Shown: positions 16,803 through 26,209, counted from the stretch's first letter. The stretch is 64,000 nucleotides of DNA from Amycolatopsis thailandensis (GCF_002234405.1 NZ_NMQT01000035.1:45914-109913), one strand, 5' to 3'. Program-made: numbers and translations. The notes: a model not told the origin generated them from the letters alone.

Positions 16803-16821
16803 CCGGTCCGAAGAGGACCGG
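16803..16821. terminator. Bidirectional terminator hairpin
   Basis: CCGGTCC, GAAGA, GGACCGG: 7-bp arms between the convergent GH109-like and cyclase genes, ending immediately at the cyclase stop. Confidence 0.6.
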
Positions 16822-17610
16822 TCAGCCGTCGGCCGTGTAGCGGGGAACGACCCGGAACACCCGGAGGTCCCTCGGTGTCCCCTTGGCCCGGAAGTTCCGG
16901 CGCGGGCGCACGGTGAAGGCGTCCCGGTCGAGTTTTTCGACGACGCTGGCGCTGGCCAGCACCTCGTCGCCGTCCGCGGCGGCCATGATCCTGGCCGCGA
17001 TGTTCACGTCGACGCCGAGATAGTCGTTGCCGACCCGCTGCGGATTCCCTCGATGAAGGCCCGCGCGCAAATGCGGAAGGTAGCCCTCGGCCTTGATCAC
17101 GCTCACGGCGGAACAGGTCTCGTAGGCGGCGTTCACCGCCTCGTCCGGGTCGGCGAACACGGCCATCACGCCGTCGCCGAGTCCTTTGACGATGCTGCCG
17201 CGGTGCCCGGTGACCACCGACTCGGTCACCTTCGAGACCGAACGCAGCAGCTCCAGGACGCGTTCGTCACCGGCGCGCAGCGCCCAGGTCGAGAAGCCGA
17301 CGAGGTCGGTGAACAGCACCGTGACACCGTCCGCGGACATCGGCCGGGTGCCGGACCGGCGGACGGCCTGCCAGGCCTGGACCGCGGCCAGCCCCAGCTC
17401 ACGGGTGGCGCTGGGCCTGTCGGCTCCGGCCTCGGTGAGCAGCCGCGCGAGCCTGTCGGACGAACGGTCCGTCGCGGGCGCCAGCGGGTCGTTCTCCCCC
17501 GGGACGAGCCCCCGGAGGAACCGCGCGCCGCGCACCAGCTCACCACGCTGGTCCGTCGCGCGCAGGAACCGGCGGGTCCGGAGGTGCCACGGCTCGGGTC
17601 GGTCGGTCAC
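16822..17610 (-). CDS. Class III adenylate/guanylate cyclase-domain protein
   Basis: The 262-residue protein has about 95 residues of charged helical N-terminal region and a cyclase homology domain from about residue 90: GVTVLFTDLVGFSTW carries the first metal-binding aspartate, GSIVKGLGDGVMAVF the second, and DYLGVDVNIAARIMAAADG the transition-state helix region. It likely makes cAMP or acts as a nucleotide sensor. Start GTG 17610 follows TTGACC; a longer frame to 17826 lacks support. No membrane segment or signal peptide is seen. It appears monocistronic. Confidence 0.82.
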   Translation of the reverse strand: MTDRPEPWHLRTRRFLRATDQRGELVRGARFLRGLVPGENDPLAPATDRSSDRLARLLTEAGADRPSATRELGLAAVQAWQAVRRSGTRPMSADGVTVLFTDLVGFSTWALRAGDERVLELLRSVSKVTESVVTGHRGSIVKGLGDGVMAVFADPDEAVNAAYETCSAVSVIKAEGYLPHLRAGLHRGNPQRVGNDYLGVDVNIAARIMAAADGDEVLASASVVEKLDRDAFTVRPRRNFRAKGTPRDLRVFRVVPRYTADG

Positions 17611-17843
17611 GGTCAAGACCCTAGTCGTTCGCCACCCGGCCCGGGCACCTGTCACCCCGGTGACAAGAAAGCGGCAGGCATTTCCCCTTTCCGCCTTCGC
17701 GTGACAATTCACGAAAGCTCTATTCCACCTACGCGTGACAAGATCGACGCGTAAAGAAAAAGCGATGGTTCTTTCCCTTTCCTCGTTGGTGACTTTCCAC
17801 CTAGATTCGGCGTCGAGCCCATTCAACGACGAAAGGACCTGAC

Positions 17844-18440
17844 ATGACGGAAACCCTGGTGCGAAAGGGTGTTCGCCGGTTCTGCGCCGCCGGGATCGCG
17901 GCCGCGGTCGCCGGAACCGTGATGCTCACCGCGGCCGGAACCGCGGCCGCCGTCGAAAAGAACCTCACGTACAAGGGCGGCTTCCCCATCATCGGCGACC
18001 AGCAGGTGGCGGTGGTCGTGAAGGCGGAGATCCCGGCGACCGCCCAGGCCGGAACGCCGATTTCGGTGCCGTTCACCCTCGACGTCGATTCCGGCCAGGC
18101 GGCCGGCGACGGGCTCCGGCTGGTCGGCGCGAAGAAGCTCTCCGGCACGATCAGCTCGAAGGTGAACGTCGCGCTCGGCGACCAGAAGGTGGCCATCCCC
18201 ATCGAGCTGCCGATCCCGGACACCGAGGTGCCCGCCGAAGGGTCGCTGAAGTTCACCGCGTCGGGCAAGGTCGACTTCACCATCCCGGCCGGGACCCCCG
18301 CCGGTGAGGCGACCAGCAGCGTGGACGCCGCGGCGACCTCGCACATCATCACCGACAGTTCGCTCGGCGAGTTCGACGTGCAGCTCACGCTCGACCCGCC
18401 CGACCAGGACGCCGTCCTCGGCAAGACGACCGTCAGCTGA
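17844..18440 (+). CDS. Secreted protein, DUF6801-like
   Basis: The 198-residue protein has a signal peptide (hydrophobic core AAGIAAAVAGTVMLTAAG, cleavage near AAA-V37) and a beta-rich mature part beginning NLTYKGGFPIIGDQQVAVVV, with a second half (LPIPDTEVPAEGSLKFTASG) reminiscent of DUF6801 proteins common in Amycolatopsis and relatives. The family match is from memory and moderate. No cysteines or catalytic motif are visible, so an adhesive or structural surface role is the simplest guess. The message ends at a very strong hairpin (18446-18480). Confidence 0.75.
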   Translation: MTETLVRKGVRRFCAAGIAAAVAGTVMLTAAGTAAAVEKNLTYKGGFPIIGDQQVAVVVKAEIPATAQAGTPISVPFTLDVDSGQAAGDGLRLVGAKKLSGTISSKVNVALGDQKVAIPIELPIPDTEVPAEGSLKFTASGKVDFTIPAGTPAGEATSSVDAAATSHIITDSSLGEFDVQLTLDPPDQDAVLGKTTVS

Positions 18441-18445
18441 ACCCC

Positions 18446-18480
18446 CGTCTTCCCCCGGCTCGGCGAGCCGGGGGAAGACG
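18446..18480 (+). terminator. Strong terminator hairpin
   Basis: CGTCTTCCCCCGGCTC (18446-18461) and its exact complement (18465-18480) give a perfect 16-bp stem with a 3-nt loop, 5 nt after the stop codon. Confidence 0.88.
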
Positions 18481-18484
18481 CGTC

Positions 18485-18515
18485 TTGACCTCCAGCGCAC
18501 TGGAGGTAACAAGCT
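18485..18515 (+). promoter_or_regulatory. MerR-type promoter/operator of MBL hydrolase gene
   Basis: TTGACC (-35, 18485-18490) overlaps a palindrome ACCTCCAG-CGCA-CTGGAGGT (18488-18507). A -10-like CAAGCT (18510-18515) lies 19 bp from the -35 box. An over-long spacer filled by a dyad is the hallmark of MerR/SoxR-family activated promoters. Transcription would start at about 18522, on the ATG, giving a leaderless message. No merR gene lies in the window. Confidence 0.65.
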
Positions 18516-18522
18516 GTCGATC

Positions 18523-19338
18523 ATGTGGATCTGCGACAGGTGCGGTATCGAACATCCGGCGAGCCCGGAACCTCCCCGATGTGTCCTCGACCGGGGTGAG
18601 GTCGGCATCGAGGAAGCCGGTGACCTCGGCGCGCACACCGGACGCTGGTGGACGCACGAGGAACTGATCTCCGCGCCGCACAAGACGCTGCACCGCGATC
18701 ACGGCCGCGGCCTGCACAGTGTCAAACGGGAGCCGCATTTCGCGATCGGGCACTGGTCGTTCGTCGCGGTGACCCCGGCCGGGGCCCTGCTGTGGGATCC
18801 GCCGTCCTGGTTGGACACCGAAGTGCTCGACGTCGTGCGCGGTCTCGGCGACGTCACCGCGATCGCCACCAGCCATCCGCACATGTTCGGCGCGCAGCTG
18901 AGCTGGAGCCGCGCGCTGGGCGTGGTCCCGGTGCTGGTCAACGAACGCAATCGCGAATGGCTGCCCGCACCCGATCCGGCGTTCGAGTTCTGGGACGAGC
19001 ACGCCGAACCCTTGCCGGGACTCGAACTCGTGCGGCTCGGCGGGCATATGCGCGGCAGCGCCGTGGCCAGGACGCCGGACGGCAGCATCCTGGCAGGCGA
19101 CACGATCACCGGCGGGCTCGCGCCGGACTGGGTGTCGTTCCAGCGCAACTTCCCCAAGCACATCCCGATGTCCGCGGCCGTGGTCCGCCGTATCGTCGAC
19201 CGGCTGGACGACTTCCCCTACGACCGGCTCTACACCCTCGGCGGCGACACCATCGACAAGGACGCCCGCGCGGTGGTCCGCCGAAGCGCCGAGACCCACA
19301 TCCGGTGGGTCAGCGGCGACTTCGACCATCTCACTTGA
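18523..19338 (+). CDS. MBL-fold metallo-hydrolase with N-terminal zinc ribbon
   Basis: The 271-residue protein starts at ATG 18523, coinciding with the predicted transcription start. Residues 1-25 hold a small zinc ribbon (ICDRCGIEHPASPEPPRC). The remainder is a metallo-beta-lactamase fold: TSHPHMFGAQL in place of the HxHxDH loop, GHMRGSAVA, and SILAGDTI with the bridging aspartate. The reduced histidine motif means the metal set may be atypical. A MerR-type promoter suggests induction by metal, redox stress or a toxic organic compound. The 3' end overlaps the convergent MFS gene by 8 bp. Confidence 0.82.
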   Translation: MWICDRCGIEHPASPEPPRCVLDRGEVGIEEAGDLGAHTGRWWTHEELISAPHKTLHRDHGRGLHSVKREPHFAIGHWSFVAVTPAGALLWDPPSWLDTEVLDVVRGLGDVTAIATSHPHMFGAQLSWSRALGVVPVLVNERNREWLPAPDPAFEFWDEHAEPLPGLELVRLGGHMRGSAVARTPDGSILAGDTITGGLAPDWVSFQRNFPKHIPMSAAVVRRIVDRLDDFPYDRLYTLGGDTIDKDARAVVRRSAETHIRWVSGDFDHLT

Positions 19339-20644
19339 CGGCGTTCTTCTCCTTGCGGCGGAAGAACAACGCGATGACGCCGGCCATCGCCATGAAGAAC
19401 GCGACGGACCACATGCCGGGGCGGAAGCTGCCGGTCAGTCCTTGCAGCCAGCCCACGAGATAGGGGCCGACGAAACCCGAGAGGTTGCCGAACGAGTTGA
19501 TCAGGCCGATGCCGGCGGCGGCGCCGACGCCGGTGAGGAACGCGTTGGGCAGCTGCCAGAACACCGGGACGGCGGTGAAGACGCCGACCGCGCAGAGGGT
19601 CACCGCGGCCATCACCAGGAACGGCGATCCCAGGTACAGCGCGGCCGCGATCGAGACCGCACCGACGAACGCGGCGATGGCGACGTGCCCGGCGCGTTCG
19701 CCGGTGCGGTCCGAATGCCGGGCCCACAGCACCATGGCGACGGCGGCGATCGCATACGGAACCGCCGTGATCAGCCCGATCTCGACGATGCTGTAAGTGG
19801 TCTGGAACTGCTGCTGGAAGCCCTTGATCACCTGCGGGAGGAAGAACGCGAGGACGTAGAGGCCGAAGATGATTCCGAAGTAGACGGCGCTCAGTGCGAT
19901 CACGCGCGGGTCGGTCAGCGCCGATCGCGTGCTCACCTCGTGGGCGACCGTGGCGGTGTCTTCCGAGTCCAGGGTCGACTGCAACGCCGTGCGCTGCCCC
20001 GGCGACAGCCACTTCGCGTCCTTCGGCTTGTTCGGCAGCAGGAAGAACACCGCGACACCGAGCAGGATCGAAGGCACGCCTTCGGCGAAGAACATGAAGC
20101 GCCAGCCCGCGTCGAATCCGAGGACGCCCTCGCCGTTCTGGATGAGCAGAGCGGAGATCGGGCTGCCGAGGACCGAAGAGAGCGGCACCGCGAGGAAGAA
20201 CAGCGCGACGATCTTGGCCCGCACCTTCCGCGGGAACCAGTAGGTCAGGTACAGGATGATGCCGGGGAAGAACCCGGCCTCGGCGATCCCGAGCAGCACC
20301 CGCACGATGTAGAAGCTGACCTCGCCCTGGATGAACGCGGTGGCCGAGGCGACGATGCCCCAGGTGACCATGATCCGCGCGATCCAGATCCGGGCGCCGA
20401 CCTTGTGCAGGATGACGTTGCTGGGCACCTCGAAGAAGAAGTACCCGACGAAGAACAGGCCGGCGCCGAGCCCGTAGGCGGCCGAACTGATGCCGAGATC
20501 GGCGTTCATGGTGAGCGCCGCGAACCCGACGTTGACCCGGTCGAGATAGTTGAGCAGATAGAGCAGCCCGAGGAACGGGACCAGCCGGATCATCGCTTTA
20601 CGGACCGCTTGCGCGGTGGACACCTCTGCCGTCTGTTCGTCCAT
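19331..20644 (-). CDS. MFS transporter, anion:cation symporter (ACS) family
   Basis: The 437-residue protein has 12 predicted helices and ACS-family signatures: LNYLDRVNVGFAAL in helix 1, FFVGYFFFEVPSNVILHKVGAR around helix 2-3, and the GIAEAGFFPGIILYLTYWFP loop. Relatives import organic anions such as phthalate, tartrate, hexuronates or pantothenate with protons. Start ATG 20644 is well defined. It does not form a clear operon with the genes downstream of it; its 3' end overlaps that of the MBL gene. Confidence 0.9.
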   Translation of the reverse strand: MDEQTAEVSTAQAVRKAMIRLVPFLGLLYLLNYLDRVNVGFAALTMNADLGISSAAYGLGAGLFFVGYFFFEVPSNVILHKVGARIWIARIMVTWGIVASATAFIQGEVSFYIVRVLLGIAEAGFFPGIILYLTYWFPRKVRAKIVALFFLAVPLSSVLGSPISALLIQNGEGVLGFDAGWRFMFFAEGVPSILLGVAVFFLLPNKPKDAKWLSPGQRTALQSTLDSEDTATVAHEVSTRSALTDPRVIALSAVYFGIIFGLYVLAFFLPQVIKGFQQQFQTTYSIVEIGLITAVPYAIAAVAMVLWARHSDRTGERAGHVAIAAFVGAVSIAAALYLGSPFLVMAAVTLCAVGVFTAVPVFWQLPNAFLTGVGAAAGIGLINSFGNLSGFVGPYLVGWLQGLTGSFRPGMWSVAFFMAMAGVIALFFRRKEKNAVK

Positions 20645-20664
20645 CCGCGGGAGTGTAGAGGGGG

Positions 20665-21525
20665 TCAGAACAGTGGTGGCAGGAAGGCACCGAGGTTGCC
20701 ACCGGCGGCCCGATCAGCGGGATCGGGATCCACTTGGACCACGTCGGGGTCGCGCGGGTCGTAGGTGACCTTCACCGTCGAACCGCGGGCCGGGGCCTGC
20801 AGCGGCGCGGTGATCATCGTCGCGACGACCGTCCGCTCCCCTGTTTCCGTGGGGAACCGGACCTGCACGGTGAACCGCGGATTCCCCATCACCCAGACGT
20901 TCGTGAACTCGACGCCGACGACCTGCCCCATCACCTGGACGCCGGTCTGGGCCAGCGCCTGCGCGCGGTCGTCCGCCTCCGCCTTGCTGACGAACGCCCG
21001 CCCCAGCACCATGATCATGACCAGCGCGGTCACCCCGGCCACCGCGGGCACGAGATACGGCTCGTAGTAGACGATCCAGTCGACGTCGGTCCACGGTTCC
21101 GCCGCGCCGTCACCGAACGGCAGCCGCTTCCCCACCGATTCGGGCGGTGTCCACGACGGAATCGCGACGCCGCTGCCCAGCGCGATGCCGAGCGACGCGG
21201 CCAGGCTGCTCGCCCGGAAGCCGACGCCCATCCCGCGCAGCGACATCCCACCGCTCCACAGCATCGCGAACCCGAGCGACGAAGCGATCGTGATCGCGAC
21301 GCTGAAGAGCAGGACGAGGGAAACCGCCGGGCCCGCGTCGGCCCCCCACGCGTCGACGCGGTTCAGCGACATCAACCGGAAGCCGTCCAGCAGCCCGAGC
21401 GCGCCCGACCAGCCGGTGACCGCCCAGGCGAGCGTCGTCGGCACGCCGAGCAGCCACATGCGCAGGCCGGGGCGGCGGGCCTGCCGGGGGTGCTCCGGCA
21501 GGCCGAACTCGAAGGACCCGAACAT
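20665..21525 (-). CDS. Membrane protein with DUF3592-like C-terminal domain
   Basis: The 286-residue protein has four hydrophobic segments (LGVPTTLAWAVTGWSGALGL, PAVSLVLLFSVAITIASSLG, SLAASLGIALGSGVAI, VPAVAGVTALVMIMVLG) followed by a cytosolic or external beta domain of DUF3592 type (GVQVMGQVVGVEF..., FTVQVRFPTETGERTVVATM, VKVTYDPRDPDVVQVD). Function is unknown. It lies 8 bp from the soluble protein upstream, whose C-terminal domain is of the same type; a similar membrane pair sits at 38683-40572. Confidence 0.75.
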   Translation of the reverse strand: MFGSFEFGLPEHPRQARRPGLRMWLLGVPTTLAWAVTGWSGALGLLDGFRLMSLNRVDAWGADAGPAVSLVLLFSVAITIASSLGFAMLWSGGMSLRGMGVGFRASSLAASLGIALGSGVAIPSWTPPESVGKRLPFGDGAAEPWTDVDWIVYYEPYLVPAVAGVTALVMIMVLGRAFVSKAEADDRAQALAQTGVQVMGQVVGVEFTNVWVMGNPRFTVQVRFPTETGERTVVATMITAPLQAPARGSTVKVTYDPRDPDVVQVDPDPADRAAGGNLGAFLPPLF

Positions 21526-21533
21526 GACCGCCC

Positions 21534-22061
21534 CTAACCGATCGGCCCGAACACGGCGACCTTCGCCGGGTCGGCGGGGTCGACGCGGGCCTCGTGGCGG
21601 GTGCCGGGCGCGTACTGCTGGATCGTCGCCAGCGGCGTGATCAGCGAGGTCACCGTCCGGTAGGTGGTGCCGTCGGCGCGGGTGACCTCGAGCGTCGCGG
21701 TGTACTGCGCCTGTCCGGCGATCTTCCGGCCGGTCGGCTCCAGCCCGCGGATCACCAGGGTCGCGGGCTGGCAGGTGTCGTAGAGCCGGCGCAGCTCGGT
21801 TCCGTAGGCCTGGAGTTCCTGCTGCTGGCGCAGCTGCTCGTCCATCGGCAGCGCCATGAACTCCGCCATGTCCGGATCGGCGTTGAGGCCCCGGAAGGCC
21901 TGCGCCGCCAGCTGCGGCGTCGGCAGCTGCGGGGTGATGTCGTGCCCCTGCGCGGCGGCGGCCTGCCGGAACTGCTCGGCGTGCCGCTGGAAGTCCTGCT
22001 GCCCGCGCGCCATGCCCTGCTGCGTCGCGTCGTTGATCTTGTCGCGGATCTTCTTGAACAT
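21534..22061 (-). CDS. Soluble DUF3592-like protein with coiled N terminus
   Basis: This 175-residue protein has a charged, glutamine-rich helical first half (KIRDKINDATQQGMARGQQD, EQLRQQQELQAYGTELRRLY) and a beta-rich second half (LVIRGLEPTGRKIAGQAQYT, VTSLITPLATIQQYAPGTRH, VDPADPAKVAVFG) resembling the DUF3592-type domain of the next gene. No signal peptide or membrane helix. The pair probably acts together; a link to the CHAT protease gene 58 bp upstream is possible but unproven. Confidence 0.7.
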   Translation of the reverse strand: MFKKIRDKINDATQQGMARGQQDFQRHAEQFRQAAAAQGHDITPQLPTPQLAAQAFRGLNADPDMAEFMALPMDEQLRQQQELQAYGTELRRLYDTCQPATLVIRGLEPTGRKIAGQAQYTATLEVTRADGTTYRTVTSLITPLATIQQYAPGTRHEARVDPADPAKVAVFGPIG

Positions 22062-22119
22062 CGGGTGCCGCCTTTCGCCGTGTCGTTCTCGCTGGACACA
22101 GCTTCAGCGGGCCGCTCTG

Positions 22120-25100
22120 CTACCGAACCCAGGTTTTCGCGTCGTCGGTCGCGTCGAGGCAGGTCAGGGGCGCCCAGAACACCGGCGAGGTCGCCGGTTC
22201 CGGCTGTTCGCGCCAGCGGGCGAGCCGGGAACGCTGCCACGCGCACAGCTCGCCGACCGGATCCTCACCGGCGAGCGCGGTGTCGACGGCGATGACCAGT
22301 TCGGACATCGGATCCGAACCGGGCACGGCGGCCGACGTCGGCAGCGCCCAGACTGTGGCGGCGACCAGCCCCGCTCCGGCCGCGACGGCGGCGAGCAGTA
22401 CGCCGAACGGTTCGGCCAGGCCGAAATCGCCCGCGCTGGCGCAGCCGATCAGCGCCACCCGCGCGGGCATGGCGTCCACTTCGGACAGTGCGAGGTCGGC
22501 GGCGGTGAACGGCCGGTGCGGTCCGATCGGCTGGGCCGTGCCGGGAAGGTCGGCCGAACAGGACAGGTGCAGCGCGGTCTGCGCGCCGTACTCGTCGCGC
22601 ACGCGGCTGACGTGTCCCACGAACACCAGCCGGGAGCAGGGCCGCGACAGGAGTTCGGCGAGCAGGGCCCGGTCGGTGTCGGTGCGGCGGACCAGATCGA
22701 GCCCCCGGGCGACGGCGGGCAGGACCGGGCCGTCGGCGAGCCTCGCGTCCAGATGACGGATCAGCGGCGACGTCGCGTCCTGCTTGCCGAGGACGGAGCC
22801 CAGTTCCCCGAAGGCGCTCTGTCCGGGGATTCGCGGGTCGAGCAGGTAGACCGGCGGGCCGTCCGCGCCGGGCGGACGACGCGGGATCGCGGCCGGGGCG
22901 AGCAGAGAGACGTCGGCGACGTCGAGGACGCGCTCGTCGCCGTCGAAACAGGTGCCGATCTCGTCGAGTTCGAGTACGTGATCGGCCCGCCGGTCGGGCA
23001 GCGCCAGCAGTCCCCACGGGACACCGGCGAGGCTGGGCGACGGCTGGATCCGCAGGAGCGGGCGGTTCCCGTCGGCGGCGGCACGACGGAGCGCCGCGAC
23101 CAGGTCGGCGGGCAGGAGATTGAGGGCGAGGACGCGGGCCAGGCGTTGCTCACCGGCGAAGCCGCCGAACGCGTCTTCGCCCAGGGAGCGCCGGACGGCG
23201 TCGGCCACGCTCTCGCCCTCGTGCGGTGTCGGGGAGGCGTCGTCCAGGAACTGACGGGCGGTCCCGACCAGCGCGAAGTCGATCGGATGCGTGTGGACGG
23301 TGTCGAGGTCCCCGGTGGTCCGCCAGCTGAGGAACGTGTGCCCGGCGTCGGCGAAACGCAGGATGAAGGTCTCCCTCCCCGACCGGGCGGCGGGCCACGT
23401 CTCGACGGCTTCGGCGGCGAGCCGCGGCAGGCGATACCACTCGGTGGCGAGGCGGTGCCAGCGATCCAGCTCCATCGGCGAGGACGGAGACCAGCGCAGG
23501 GCGGGCGGCGGGGCGAGCCGAAGCGGAAGCGACGAGGTGACGGAACCCAAGGCCGCCAACGGAAGCCGATCGTCCTCAGTGGACGGAATGACTTCGAGGG
23601 AGGGCAGTGTCCCGGTCAGGCCGAGCGACGGCCTCTCGACTCCCGTGTACGCGCCGACGGCGCAGGTGCGTTCGATCAGTTCCGCCGCCAGCCTCGGCTC
23701 CTGAAGCTGCGCGAGCAGCGCCAACGCCATCCCCATCGTCGGAGCCGCGATGTCCCGCGCCCACGCCGTGCGCGCCTCCGGCGAGACGAACTCGAACCGG
23801 TACTCCGCCGCCGCGAGCGTCAGCGGGAGCATCAGGTCCAGCACCGCCCGAGGATCGTTCCCGCGAGCGAAACCGATGGAAGCCGCGACGAAATCCGTGT
23901 GCAGGAGGTCCGACCAGTCCCCCGACCCCCGCGCCGATTCCCGCGCGCGGGTCGCGAAGTCCTCAGCCGTCGCCCAGTCGCCTTCCGCCGCGGCGCAGCG
24001 GGCCAGTGCGGTGTCGACGAGGCGCAGACCCGGAACGTCGTCATTGGACGTCCGGATCGTTTTCGCGTGCTCGAACTGTTCCCTGGCCTGCGCGACGTCG
24101 CCCGTGTACAGCAGCAACGTGCCCAGCGCGAAGCTCGCCTCCGCGACGTCGCCGGTCAGACCCGCCGCCGCGAGTTCGTCGCGGGCGGCGACGATCGCGG
24201 CGACCGCGCCGGGGAAGTCGCCCGCCAGGGCGCGGGCCTCCGCCAGGCCGATGCCCGTCTTCGCGGCCAGTGGGCCGCCCTCGTGCTGCGCGCTCAGCCT
24301 CAGCAGATCGGCCCGCGCGTCCGCGTCCTCGCCGCCCGCGTGGCGGATCCGGGCACGTTCGGCCCTGGCCATGGCCTGCTGCTGGACGGCCCGCTCGCGG
24401 ACCTCGTCGATCTCCGCGAGGGCCTCCAGCCCGGCCAGGCTCTCCTCGAGCGCGACCCGCGCCCCCGCCAGATCCCCGGCGGCGATCTGGACGCGCGCGT
24501 CGAGGATCCGCAGTTCCATCTCGTCGCAACCGTGGACGTCGAGCAACTCGGGCGGATACTGGTCCGGCCCCGCGTCCTTGCGGAACGCCGCCCGGCTGCG
24601 CTGCCCCGCGATCAGCTCGCGAGCCTTGGCGACGTCCCCTTCTTCGGTGGCCAGGGAGATGAGCACACGATCGGCGACCTCCCGGGAGCCTTCGATCATC
24701 CGCACCTCGGCGTACTGACCGAAGTGGACGATGGCGGCCGTGCTCACCTTGAAGACGTGGAGCACGGCCTCCGCGCATTGCCGCGCGTTGCGCAGGTCGC
24801 CCGCGGAATAGCAGACCGTGGCCAGATCGCTGACCGCGGCGAGTTCGAGATCGGTCCGGTCGAGCCGCTGCGCGATCTCGCGCATCCGGGCGTACTTCCG
24901 GTGCGCGGCGGCGACGTTCCGCACCGCGGCGAGCTGTTTGGCCTGGTCCTGGACCTTGGCGGCTTCGACGAGCAGCTTGCGGTACTTGCTCTCGGAGAGC
25001 GAGCACGCCGGCACTTCGCCGTACGCGGCCGGGTCGAGGCCGAAATGCTTCGCGACACAGCGGCAGTTGTAGCCATGCGAGGTCGCGGCACTCAATTCGG

Positions 25101-25152
25101 GCGGGAGCGGGCGGTCCGGCGGGTTTTGGGGCGGCGGCATGCCGACGAGCAC
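22120..25152 (-). CDS. TPR-CHAT caspase-like protease
   Basis: The protein is about 1010 residues. The N-terminal two thirds are alpha-alpha repeats of TPR type (for example ALGTLLLYTGDVAQAREQFE, ALARCAAAEGDWATAEDFAT). The C-terminal 300 residues form a CHAT domain with the catalytic histidine near 847 (LVFVGHVSR) and cysteine near 904 (ALIGCASAGDF), and the terminal SPVFWAPLTCL. CHAT proteases are caspase-like and often act in bacterial conflict or cell-death systems. I chose GTG 25152 because GAGGAG lies 7 nt upstream; ATG 25140 is the alternative. It is the third gene of a coupled operon with two unknown proteins. Confidence 0.88.
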   Translation of the reverse strand: MLVGMPPPQNPPDRPLPPELSAATSHGYNCRCVAKHFGLDPAAYGEVPACSLSESKYRKLLVEAAKVQDQAKQLAAVRNVAAAHRKYARMREIAQRLDRTDLELAAVSDLATVCYSAGDLRNARQCAEAVLHVFKVSTAAIVHFGQYAEVRMIEGSREVADRVLISLATEEGDVAKARELIAGQRSRAAFRKDAGPDQYPPELLDVHGCDEMELRILDARVQIAAGDLAGARVALEESLAGLEALAEIDEVRERAVQQQAMARAERARIRHAGGEDADARADLLRLSAQHEGGPLAAKTGIGLAEARALAGDFPGAVAAIVAARDELAAAGLTGDVAEASFALGTLLLYTGDVAQAREQFEHAKTIRTSNDDVPGLRLVDTALARCAAAEGDWATAEDFATRARESARGSGDWSDLLHTDFVAASIGFARGNDPRAVLDLMLPLTLAAAEYRFEFVSPEARTAWARDIAAPTMGMALALLAQLQEPRLAAELIERTCAVGAYTGVERPSLGLTGTLPSLEVIPSTEDDRLPLAALGSVTSSLPLRLAPPPALRWSPSSPMELDRWHRLATEWYRLPRLAAEAVETWPAARSGRETFILRFADAGHTFLSWRTTGDLDTVHTHPIDFALVGTARQFLDDASPTPHEGESVADAVRRSLGEDAFGGFAGEQRLARVLALNLLPADLVAALRRAAADGNRPLLRIQPSPSLAGVPWGLLALPDRRADHVLELDEIGTCFDGDERVLDVADVSLLAPAAIPRRPPGADGPPVYLLDPRIPGQSAFGELGSVLGKQDATSPLIRHLDARLADGPVLPAVARGLDLVRRTDTDRALLAELLSRPCSRLVFVGHVSRVRDEYGAQTALHLSCSADLPGTAQPIGPHRPFTAADLALSEVDAMPARVALIGCASAGDFGLAEPFGVLLAAVAAGAGLVAATVWALPTSAAVPGSDPMSELVIAVDTALAGEDPVGELCAWQRSRLARWREQPEPATSPVFWAPLTCLDATDDAKTWVR

Positions 25153-25153
25153 G

Positions 25154-26209
25154 TCAGAACTCCTCGTCGTCCGCGGCGGCCGCCGCCCGCTCGGCGAGCG
25201 TCCTCGCCTCCGGCGGCCGTGCCCGCACGAGCGCGACCACCTGAGCCCGGTCTTCGGCGGTGGTCCCGGCGACACCTTCGCCCGCGACGCCCACGATGAG
25301 CGTGATCCGTCCACTGTGGACTTCGGCGGCGAGCCGGGTCGCGGCGTCGTCCAGGTCGGCCGTACCGGTGAATCGCCCCGCCCCCAAGGACAACGGCACT
25401 TCCGCGAACGGCTCGCCGTCGCGGGCCGCGACCGCGGTGATGGCCGCGTCGGCGAACGCGCCCGCTACCTCGACTTCGAGCCGGGTGGCCGCCGCGGCCG
25501 CGACGATCCGCCAGGTCACGGTGTCTTCGGCGGCGTCCAGGATCCCCGGTGGCACCCGTGCCCAGTCGACGCTCGCCCGTCCGCTCGCCAGTACGCCTTC
25601 ACCGGTCATGACCGGATCGGTGCCCGCCGCCAGTGCGTACGCGCGCTGACCCGGCGCCGCGTTTTCCAACCGTGACGACACTTCCGCCGCGGCTTCGGCT
25701 CGCACGACGTCGTCCTGGGCGTCGAACCAGGCCGCGAGGCGTGCGCACAGTCCGCGGACTTCGCCCGCGACCGGCGGCGCGGCGGCGAGGAGGGCGCCGT
25801 CCGCGATCGCCGTGTCGAACAACTCGGCCGGGGAAGCTTCGAAACCGTCGAGGAGACCTTCGGCCAGGTCCTCCACGTCGGCTGTCGCGACCGCCGTTTC
25901 GAGGTCCAGCAACGCCGGGTCGAGTGGGGGCACCCCGAGCGACGGGCTCGCGGGCCACCAGCGACGCAGCCAGAGCAGCAAGGCGAGCCTGCCCAGTTCC
26001 GGGCCGGCGGGCAGATCGGCTTGGCCTTGGCGGAGCACGGCGAGGCTGGTCTCCGCACCCACGAGCCGGGTCAGCCACGGTTCCGCGGCCCCGCCGTCGC
26101 TGAGTTCGAGCCGCATCGACGTGGCCCGGCTGACGAGCAGATCGGCGAGTATGAACCGGATCAGGCCGCCGTCCGCCGCGACCACGGGCGTGTGCACCGG
26201 ATGCGTCAC
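25154..26209 (-). CDS. Uncharacterised protein of CHAT operon (second gene)
   Basis: The 351-residue protein starts at GTG 26209 within a GTGA overlap with the upstream stop and ends 1 nt before the CHAT start, so all three genes are translationally coupled. The first half is helical and leucine-rich (GLIRFILADLLVSRATSMRL, LGRLALLLWLRRWW); the second half is beta-rich (VTWRIVAAAAATRLEVEVAG, ITLIVGVAGEGVAGT). No catalytic motif, signal or membrane segment. A regulator, inhibitor or substrate of the protease is plausible from coupling alone. Confidence 0.72.
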   Translation of the reverse strand: MTHPVHTPVVAADGGLIRFILADLLVSRATSMRLELSDGGAAEPWLTRLVGAETSLAVLRQGQADLPAGPELGRLALLLWLRRWWPASPSLGVPPLDPALLDLETAVATADVEDLAEGLLDGFEASPAELFDTAIADGALLAAAPPVAGEVRGLCARLAAWFDAQDDVVRAEAAAEVSSRLENAAPGQRAYALAAGTDPVMTGEGVLASGRASVDWARVPPGILDAAEDTVTWRIVAAAAATRLEVEVAGAFADAAITAVAARDGEPFAEVPLSLGAGRFTGTADLDDAATRLAAEVHSGRITLIVGVAGEGVAGTTAEDRAQVVALVRARPPEARTLAERAAAAADDEEF

